A stretch of DNA of 64,000 nt. It comes from Flaccisagitta enflata. Its lineage: Eukaryota; Chaetognatha; Sagittoidea; Aphragmophora. Made by a program: the position numbers and the translations under genes. This document shows positions 56,391 through 64,000 of this stretch, in pieces. The notes beneath the pieces are model-generated. The model made no database searches and was not told the DNA's origin. It saw only the letters and a list, made by a program, of their open reading frames with translations. Numbering within the stretch: position 1 is the first letter of the stretch; every line of letters begins with the position of its first letter. The stretch covers positions 46,996,001-47,060,000 of the forward strand of contig OZ231128.1 in the NCBI GenBank assembly GCA_965153355.1, in the 5' to 3' direction.

Positions 56391-56995
56391 GAATTCGCAT
56401 CTAGTGTGTCAAGTGAATCTTTAGCAACACTTCCCCTCAAGTAAGTTTTTTTCTTCAGAGTGGGGGATGTCTGGCGAGCCGTAACGTTTTTCTTTCAATA
56501 GCACTGTTACATGAGTGGCTCAATGAGATGAACTGAGCATCGGCAAAGTTCGTAAGGGCCGAAGGCCGAAGGCCGAAGGTTCGAAGGTACCGGCCTCATG
56601 ACGTCGAGAGACAATCGGCCAATCCGAGAGCCGTTTCAGTGAGACCGAACCAATGACAGTTCCCTATGAGATTAAATCTCAAAGAGAGAGCAGCACTACA
56701 AAATTGATAGCCTAACTTTTACATACTACTACAGTTATGCGGAAACAAAGTGAGCTTTGATTAATACACGAGCTGAAAGCCCATGGTCAGAACCTTATTT
56801 TGGGAGATTTTCAGCTTTGCCAAACAAAGCGTTTCCTCTATGGAAACTATTCTTTAAAAAGTGGAGATTCGAATTTCGTGGAAAAAAGAGAGAACCGTAT
56901 TTCAAATAGGCTAAAAACATACTAAATGATAACTTTTTTGAACTCTGATTGCACCAACGTGATCATCTGTGTTCAGGCTTTCTAAAATGGTAAAG
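56391..56995. other. Unique sequence with promoter-like words
   Basis: A GGCCGAA triplet repeat (56559-56580), ATGACGTCGAG (56597), CGGCCAATCC and GAACCAATGAC (56617-56655). These are CRE-like and CCAAT-like words, but no gene is recognisable on either side. Confidence 0.3.
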
Positions 56996-58264
56996 ACCCT
57001 CACATGCATATCTTCAGCTAGCATGTAAAAAAAAAAAAAATCTTTGAGGGTGGCAAAAAAAAAGTGATTTCTATGTAAAATTGCATCAGGAATCCATTTT
57101 TGATGTTTTTAGGGCCCTACGAGGGGGCCCCTAGAAACGCACCAAAAAAAACAGCCAAAAATAGCCTATTTTGGCTATTTTTGTTGAAAATTTTTTGCTT
57201 AATGAGACCCCAACCCCTAAATTTTTTGGGGGGTAATACTTCTTGATGTAAGAGACTGAAAAAAAATATGATCATCATGGTAAGTGATGGTTGGGGTACC
57301 TAAAAAGGTCCAAAAAGGGCCCGTAAAACATAAAAATATCACTTTTTTATTCATTGCGCGTCTAAAAATGCTTGGATTCCTACAAAATTTGAAATGGAAC
57401 TTCTCATTTTATGCAACAAGCTTCCTGCAAAGTTTTGTGGCCACTTTTGAACAGCTTCATGTTGAAATTATGCTAAAAAAAACAAAATTCGACCAAAAAA
57501 AAACCAATTTTTGAGTTTTCTTACATGAAAACACTATTTCAAGGTCCCTGAATCCAATTTTTTTTTTGAAAATGGTTAGTCATGCATCTTGGGAGATCCC
57601 AGAAAAAATTTCAGCAGATATTTCCAAAAAATGGCCGAGTTATTACGGTTCAAAATGACCTGGTAAATGAAAAAAAAACACAATTTTGTAACTTCAAGGC
57701 TGTAGTACCTGGAAAATAGACATATTAAAAAGAAAATGCATGGGGAATCCATTACTGGTGGTTTGGGGGCTCTATAAGGGGGCCCCTGGAAACACCCCCC
57801 CAAAAAAAGCTAAAAATGACCTATTTTGGCTTTTTTTTGTAAAAATTTCTTGTTCAAAGAGACCCAATCCTTCCAAATTTTTTTGGGCTATACTTCTTGA
57901 TGTAAGAGACTGATGGAAAGAGAATCATGATGGTAGGTGATGGTTGGGGTACCTAAAAAGGCCCAAAAAGAGCCCGTAAAACATAAAGATATCATTTTTT
58001 TATTCACTGCGCGTCCGAAAATGCTTGGATTCCTAAAAAATTTGAAATGGAAATTCTCATTTCATGTAAATAGCTTCCTGCAAAATTTTTTGGTCACTTT
58101 TGAACAGCTTCATGGTAAAATTATGCTCAAACAAAATTCGCCCCAAAAAGGGCCCCTAAAACCATTACTCTTGGGTCTGATATAGTGGGTTACAACTATA
58201 CAGACAGAAAGGAATCTCATAACAGGGGGAGGGATGAAAATGGAAAGAGGGCAGTGAGTGACAA

Positions 58265-58274
58265 GGGGGAGAGA

Positions 58275-58326
<52 letters not shown>

Positions 58327-58430
58327 GAGGGAGGGAGGAGAGAGAGAGAGAGAGAGAGAGAGGAGGGAGGGAAAGAGAGAGAGAAGAGAGAAAGAGAGAA
58401 AGAGAGAAAGAGAGAGAGAGAGGGGAGGAG
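58265..58430. repeat. (GA)n microsatellite with G-runs
   Basis: GA and GGGAGGGAGG units over about 165 bp in the centre of element C. Confidence 0.95.
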
Positions 58431-58714
58431 TGGGGAGTAGGAGATCAGACGAAAAGAGAAATTTGACTCGAAACAAAAGTCTTGGCAATAAATCTGTTTC
58501 TGTCGTTTATTGTTGGTTGATGAAAAGACGACTCGCCTAAAACGTTGAAAACGGGAAGTTGATAGTGAAGTGCACCCATCTGTATAACTTGGTCTTTCCA
58601 TCCGTCAGTCCATCAATTATTTGTTCCCTTAACCTGTTTGTCCATCCAGTCGATCATTTGGTTGCTCTTTATCACTGCTTCCTTGTCATATAATTTTTTT
58701 TTAAATAACTTGTC

Positions 58715-59065
58715 CTGCAATGAGTGACCCGGGGTCACAATATCATTGCAGATGAGTGGGCAGAGGAGTCAACTCCCATCTACATCCAAATTTCCCCCAC
58801 ACCCAATCCAAAAAAAAAAGGATGTAAAATGGTTGTTTTTCCACTTATAGACTCAAACATTCCCAGCAATAGACACAGATGGATGGACTGACAGATTGAC
58901 GTAGCAACAGACAGACAAACAAAAAGACAAAGCTCCTTTTTAATCATTGCCTCAGCCCATCCGCGCACGACTTGGGTAGCTATGTATCTGCCTTTTTTAG
59001 TCGCGCACGCGACTCTATGACCCACTCTGTCCGTCGGTCGGTCGGTCGGAAACACTTTGCTTCTT
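58715..59065. mobile_element. Two F3 fragments
   Basis: Plus copy at 58715-58960 (AGTGACCCGGGGTCACAATA, ATGAGTGGGCAGAGG) lacks a clean hairpin end. A minus copy at 58960-59065 keeps the far part and the hairpin AGTCGCGCACGCGACT with GTCCGTCGGTCGGTCGG. Confidence 0.6.
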
Positions 59066-59847
59066 TCGCGAAAATGGTATTCTTTGTTTGCCAGTAAGTG
59101 AATCAAAAATGCTTTGGTGCACTTAAAGGTTCTAAGCATGTGGTCCAGGCTGAGTCATACCGGTGCTGTAAGGTTGATCATCTTTCTGTTTACTGTTCAC
59201 ATGCAGGAACAACTATTTTTTAAATAACACTGGTTTAAATGAAAATGAAAATTGAATTTACAGAGGTGGGGGCAATTTTGTGGATTTCTATTTTTTTCAT
59301 GAAATACTCCAATCAAGGAACCAAAAATTAACAGTGAGCTTTTGCATTAAATGCAAAGTTCTATTTCAATTTTTTGAAGAAATCCAAGCATTTTTAAAGC
59401 ACAATGAATAAGAAATTTGTATCATTGTTTTATCACCCGTTTTTGGGCCTTTCAGGTACCCCAAACATCACCTACCATCATGATTCTTTTTTTCAGTCTC
59501 TTTCATCAAGAAGTATTCTTACCTTAAATTTTAGAAGGTTGGAGTCTCATTGATAAATTTCTTTTTACCAAATATAGCAAAAACAGGCCATTTATGGAAA
59601 GTCTTTTTGGTGCGTTTCTAGGGGCCCCCTTATAGGACCCTTAAACCATCTGAAATAGATTCACCATGCATTTTGAAATACATTTAACTTTTTTCCAGTT
59701 ACTCTTTGTAGAATTTTTCATGCAAACAGCCTCTTTACTTTTTTCATTAACCAGGTCATTTTAAACAGTACTAGCATTTTCAAAAAATATCTGCTTCAAT
59801 TTTTTCTGGGACCTTTTAAGATACATGAGAAACCATTTAGAAAAAAC

Positions 59848-60168
59848 AAGGCCAACACCTATAAGTCGCGTGCAAGACATAGATAACTTATGATGACTCA
59901 AATTGACTTAAAACTTAAGATGACTGAAAATAACTTAAAAAGACATAAAATGATGATAAATGACTTATACGACTAAATTGACCAAATTGACATAAGCGAC
60001 TTGATATAATGTAAAATGACTCAAAATGACTTACAATGACTCACGATAACTTAGAATGACTAAGAATAACTAAAAGTAATAAAAAGAATAATGTTTGACC
60101 AACGGACTGATGGACGGACAGAGGGACGGACAAAGCGGGTTGAGAGGCGTGCACGCGACAAAATTGGA
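59848..60168 (+). mobile_element. F3 element, GACTTAAAATGA subclass, inside element C
   Basis: AACAAGGCCAACACCTATAA, GTCGCGTGCAAGACATAG, repeats of GACTTAAAATGACT, a GGACGGACAGAGGGACG tract, AAAGCGGGTTGAGAGG and GTGCACGCGACAAAA. It splits the right-arm units of element C. Confidence 0.7.
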
Positions 60169-61386
60169 TTCCATGACCTTGAAATAGTGTCTACATGTGA
60201 GAAAACTAAAAAATTGGCTTATTTTGGGGCGAATTTTGTTTTTTTGAGTATAATGTTACCATGAATCTGTTCAAAAGCTTTTTACATAAAATGAGAATCT
60301 CCATTTCAAATTTTTTTGGAATCCAAGCATTTTTGGACGCGCAGTGAATAAAAAAATGATATCTTTATGTTTTACGGGCCCCTTTCGGGCCTTTTTAGGT
60401 ACCCCAACCATCATCTACCATCATGATTCTCTTTCCATCAGTCTCTTACATCAAGAAGTATAGCCCAAACAAATTTGGAAGGATTGGGTCTCTTTAAACA
60501 AGACAATTTCTCAAAAAATAGCCAAAATAGGCCATTTTTAGCTTTTTTTTGGGGTGTGTTTACAGGGGCCCCCTTGTAGAGCCCCCAAACCACCAGTAAT
60601 GAATTCCCCATGCATTTTCTTTTTAATTTGTCTATTTTCCAGGTACTTTTAGTATAATTTTTCAGTTCTACAGCCTTGAAGTTACAAAATTGTGTTTTTT
60701 TTTCATTTACCAGGTCATTTTGAACCGTAATAACTCGGCCATTTTTTGGAAATATCTGCTGAAATTTTTTCTGGGATCTCTCAAGATGCATGACTAACCA
60801 TTTTCAAAAAAAAAATGGATTCAGGGAACTTGAAATAGTGTTTCCATGTAAGAATACTCAAAAATTGGTTTTTTTTTGGCCGAATTTTGTTTTTTGGAGC
60901 ATAATTTCAACATGAAGCTGTTCAATAGTGGCCACAAAACTTTGCAGGAAGATTGTTGCATAAAATGAGAAGTTCCATTTCAAATTTTGTAGGAATCCAA
61001 GCATTTTTAGACGCGCAATGAATAAAAAAGTGATATTTCTATGTTTTACGGGCCCTTTTTGGGCCTTTTTAGGTACCCCAACCATCACTTACCATCATGA
61101 TCATTTTTTTTTTCAGTCTCTTACATCAAGAAGTATTACCCCCCAAAAAATTTGGGGGTTGGGGTCTCATAAAGCAAAAAATTTTCAACAAAAATAGCCA
61201 AAATAGGCCATTTTTGGCTGTTTTTTTTGGTGCGTTTCTAGGGGCCCCCTCGTAGGGCCCTAAAAACATCAAAAATGGAATCCTGATGCAATTTTACATA
61301 GAAATCACTTTTTTTTTGCCACCCTCAACGATTTTTTTTTTCTTACAAGAAATAACGCAGCTAGCTGAAGATATGCATGTGAGGGA

Positions 61387-61915
61387 AGAACGCCATGTTT
61401 AACTGAAACAATCGGAGTTTTGCGCAGGTTCAACTGCCAACCTTCATTTTTCACATATTTGGCTTTTTTTTTTAATTATGTAGTAATGTGCGAAGAATAA
61501 GGTAAAAAAAGAGTGCCGTCTGATGCAGTCAAGGGTCTAGTTTTCTTAAAAAAAAACCGTGTTCCTCTACGTGAACTTTTTTTTTTTCACCCACTCCAAG
61601 TGCAAGTCTAGAGATCTTTGCACTGTGATAACTTTTGCAAATATTTGACAATTTCCCAAGATTCCAAGATTCCAAGATTCCAAGACAATTTTCCAAGATT
61701 CTAAGATTCCAATTTTCCGATAAGATATGAGCAAGACAACTGGGTACCACTTCTTTGTTATTGTCATTTCCCATAATTGGCAACAGTTTATCTCAGGTGA
61801 TTACCAACATTAAACTTTAAAGAGGTTCACATAAAGGGACTAAATTTTTAGATCCCTTACAGGTGGATTTCCGTTACTGTCGGATTTATACGTAACAGCG
61901 GGGTTTATTGTAATG
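61387..61915. other. No gene; short (CCAAGATT)n repeat
   Basis: CCAAGATTCCAAGATTCCAA at 61658-61690 gives chance open frames on the minus strand. Otherwise unique. Confidence 0.4.
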
Positions 61916-61919
61916 TTGT

Positions 61920-62125
61920 TTTTTTAGTCGCGCGCTACGTGACTCTACATGCCTCTTTTCGGTGGATTAGTTGGTTGGTCAGCCGGTCCGATCCGGCCAG
62001 TCTGCCCATCCATCCGTCCAACACGAAGTCCTTCTAGAAGCCGTGTGAATCGTCCAACGAACTACCAGACCAACGGACAAAGCCTCTTATAGATGTGCGT
62101 TGGCGCACTCAAAAAGAGTCAAAGA
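61920..62125. mobile_element. F3 hairpin ends, minus then plus
   Basis: AGTCGCGCGCTACGTGACTC at 61926 (minus copy, truncated) and, at 62062-62116, CGGACAAAGCCTCTTATAGA with GTGCGTTGGCGCACTCAAAA (plus copy). The inner parts are degraded. Confidence 0.55.
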
Positions 62126-62199
62126 GTGTTAAAAAATGTTAAAACGTTTTAGAGTGTGATATATACATATTGAATGACCGCACGCAACTTTTTTTCGCC

Positions 62200-62480
62200 T
62201 TGTTTTTAATCGTGGACACGTGACTCTACACCTTGCTGTGTCGATCCGTCCGTCCGTCTGTCCATTGTTTCATCAATCTCTCCTTCATCTTTGAATTACA
62301 GTTGTTGTTGTCTTTTTTGAGTCGCGGACACGCAACTTTATATTAGGCTTTGTCCGTCTGTTGGTCCGTTGGTCCATTTGTCCGTTTGTCTATGGCGATT
62401 GAGTCAAAAAGTTGAAAGAACAGCGTTTTAAACACATTTTGTGTAAGTTTGTGTATGTGGGAGTGGGTGTTAAGGTTATT
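62200..62480 (-). mobile_element. Two truncated F3 elements
   Basis: TTTTAATCGTGGACACGTGA with GTCCGTCCGTCTGTCC (62203) and GAGTCGCGGACACGCAACTT with TTAGGCTTTGTCCGTCTGTT (62318). The second hairpin has mismatched arms (GTCGCG/CGCAAC). Far ends are missing. Confidence 0.6.
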
Positions 62481-63298
62481 AACTTATTATTATTGCTTAA
62501 GCTTCAACTGCATTATTTGCTATTAACCATGCCAAAAAAAAAAATTGCACAACTTTTTGACGACTCTTGGTTCGTTCATAGGAGGTGAAACTATAAAATA
62601 TCAGTGAGCATTTTAAAGAGCTTCAAAAAATCTATCAATTGAGTGGTGTCAGAGCGTTGTAGCTCAAAAACTTTAGAAACTACAATGATATGAAGTAAAA
62701 ATGTCAATTCTGCTTACTGCCAGAAAGAGCGTTTTCACACATCCCCTTGAACTGTACCATTCACTTTCATATAATCATAACTTCTAAACGGATTAAGTTA
62801 CAAATTTCTGCTTGGCGCCATTTTGAAGAAAATTTTCTAAATTTTTTTTTACTCATGAATTTTTTTGAGTTTAGGTCAGTATTTACATTGATACATATGA
62901 AAAAGAGGAAAATTCTTATGTTTGATTGATTGGTTTTGAGTGAAGTGGAGTTATTAACTTCATTTAGTTGTCATTTCTAAACAGAAAAAGCTACAACATT
63001 CTGCTTGGTCTAGATTTAAAGAATTTTTGAATATCTTTCTAACGGTCACTGATTTTTTATAGTTTACTACAGAGAAGTCACGATACTATCGACTAGAAGA
63101 TTAATCGGGTCGATTTTTTATATCACTAAATAATCTTCCTGATTCACCAAAAGACAAATGTATCGTGTCGATTTTTTTCCTTTTTTTTTTTGGTACAAAG
63201 GAAGCTAGCAAAAATTAAGAAATGAGATTGATCTCTGATTTAAAATAAGAAATAAGCTTGTAAAACCAAATTCTGTTAATGTTGAATAAATGAAAATG
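62481..63298. other. No gene recognised
   Basis: AT-rich unique DNA. Confidence 0.4.
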
Positions 63299-63299
63299 G

Positions 63300-63563
63300 A
63301 ACAAGGCCAAGTTATGGCCAATAAGTGCGCCTCGCTTGATTAAGAATTTGTGAATGAACGTTTTTGATGAATGAATGAATGAATGAATGAATGACTGTAT
63401 GAATGAATGTGGTATGGCATGAGAGGTGATAGGAATGAAGAAATACGTCAGAATCAGCCGTTACGCTTATTTCAAACGAATGCGTTTCCAACCAACCAAC
63501 AGACCGACCAACCAACGGACATGACCTCTTATAGAAGTGCGAGGACGCACTTAAAAATGAATG
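63300..63563 (+). mobile_element. F3 element, GAAT subclass, GTGCG hairpin
   Basis: AACAAGGCCAAGTTATGGCC, AATAAGTGCGCCTCGCTTGA, (GAAT)n, an ACCAACCAACAGACCGACC tract, ATGACCTCTTATAGAAGTGC and hairpin AAGTGCGAGGACGCACTT with AAAAA. A complete copy. Confidence 0.75.
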
Positions 63564-63738
63564 AATTGAAAACAATTCAAAAAATCATTTGTTTAAAAAT
63601 GAAAATGTGAAGAAAACTATGGAATCGAGGCGAGAAAATTCGAGCTAAAGTTAAGCTTCACGGGTCTTGCTTACACCCTTCTTTGATTTTTATGCATAAA
63701 GAGCAACTTCGTAAATCATAAATGCGCTTCTTTGCCTT

Positions 63739-64000
63739 TTTGGGCAGCGGCCCCAAAGGGGCCAATGACCTATGCTTTCACACATGGGGAAATTTCTCCT
63801 TCTCCTCCTTCTTCTCCAGTGTACCCCCCCCCCCCATTTAAGACCATATTCCAGCATTGAGGCCCAAATCCTTGCCTCGAGGCCCAAATCCCAGCCTCGA
63901 GGCCCAAATCCCAGCCTCGAGGCCCAAATCCCAGGCTCGAGGCTCAAATCCCAGGCCCGAGGCTCAAATCCCATTGAGAACTCCAAAGGCTCTCATCCTT
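63739..64000 (+). repeat. F1 shell element, cut by right edge
   Basis: TTTTGGGCAGCGGCCCCAAA, GGGGCCAATGACCTATGCTT, a pyrimidine tract, a C-run, and about seven units GCCTCGAGGCCCAAATCCCA before the window ends. Confidence 0.75.

Larger units (their letters stand above)
56997..61386. mobile_element. Element C: large foldback element with arms of about 1.2 kb
   Basis: Left arm 56997-58170 and right arm 60175-61386 are inverted copies: CCCTCACATGCATATCTTCA at the left and TGAAGATATGCATGTGAGGG at the right end. Each arm has two diverged units of about 600 bp, marked by GGGGGCCCCTAGAAACGC and GGTTGGGGTACCTAAAAAG. A third diverged unit is at 59260-59845. The centre has a (GA)n tract, F3 copies and an F3 insertion. 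No target duplication was found. Parallel frames in the arms (VGVPKKAQKGPVKH) are conserved only because the units are repeats. Confidence 0.75.

Noticed and set aside
57284-57514. Conserved VGVPKK frame shared by four places
   Set aside because: The frames at 57284, 57937 and 60858 are copies of the same foldback arm unit; similarity comes from the repeat, and other copies break the frame.

Overview
The window is animal nuclear DNA: introns obey the GT/AG rule, coding exons are short, and most of the sequence is transposons and long pure microsatellites (GA/TC, GT/AC, AAC/TTG, CTTT and GAAT tracts, several over 100 bp and one GA tract of about 520 bp). The mobile-element content (BEL/Pao, a two-ORF non-LTR LINE, short-TIR 8-bp-TSD DNA elements, foldback elements) points to an invertebrate metazoan, but I cannot name the phylum. 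No prokaryotic, rRNA or tRNA signature was seen.

The one well-supported host gene lies on the minus strand between about 23.6 kb and 5.5 kb and continues off the left edge. Ten exons with matching intron phases encode a monocarboxylate-transporter-like (SLC16 type, major facilitator) protein: TM1-TM6 in exons 2-4, then an unusually long TM6-TM7 cytosolic loop of about 690 residues in exons 4-9 (acidic, Ser-, Gln- and Asn-rich), then TM7-TM8 in exon 10. TM9-TM12 are not in the window. Two more minus-strand coding segments at 35.6-36.2 and 37.4-39.2 kb (disordered, Asn/Gln-rich) could be 5' exons of this gene or a separate gene; their splice phases fit, but nothing else proves the link.

Region 1-5.1 kb is the 5' part of a BEL/Pao LTR retrotransposon on the minus strand (gag with zinc knuckles, aspartic protease, reverse transcriptase cut by the window edge). 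The 10-kb intron between transporter exons 8 and 9 (6.76-16.78 kb) holds a two-ORF LINE in sense orientation. Its ORF2 is split by a 4947-bp DNA element (8879-13825) with 13-bp TIRs and an 8-bp target duplication. That element carries a second 8-bp-TSD foldback element (9287-12296) and a minisatellite-bearing element. Removing the insertion and one duplication restores an open ORF2 of 954 codons.

From 23.7 to 64 kb there is almost no coding signal. This tract is dominated by (i) about 30 copies or fragments of a 150-300 bp family with a terminal hairpin, a GTCC/GTCG-type microsatellite and a conserved G/C-rich far end, resembling Helentron-associated elements; (ii) two related shell families sharing GGGCAGCGGCCCCGAAGGGG ends around different 20-21 bp minisatellite cores; (iii) several foldback elements; and (iv) further 8-bp-TSD elements, some nested. 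The most unusual observations are the covarying hairpin classes of family (i), the minisatellite in the transporter intron built from tandem copies of an exon end plus its 5' splice site, and the nested, datable insertions in the LINE.
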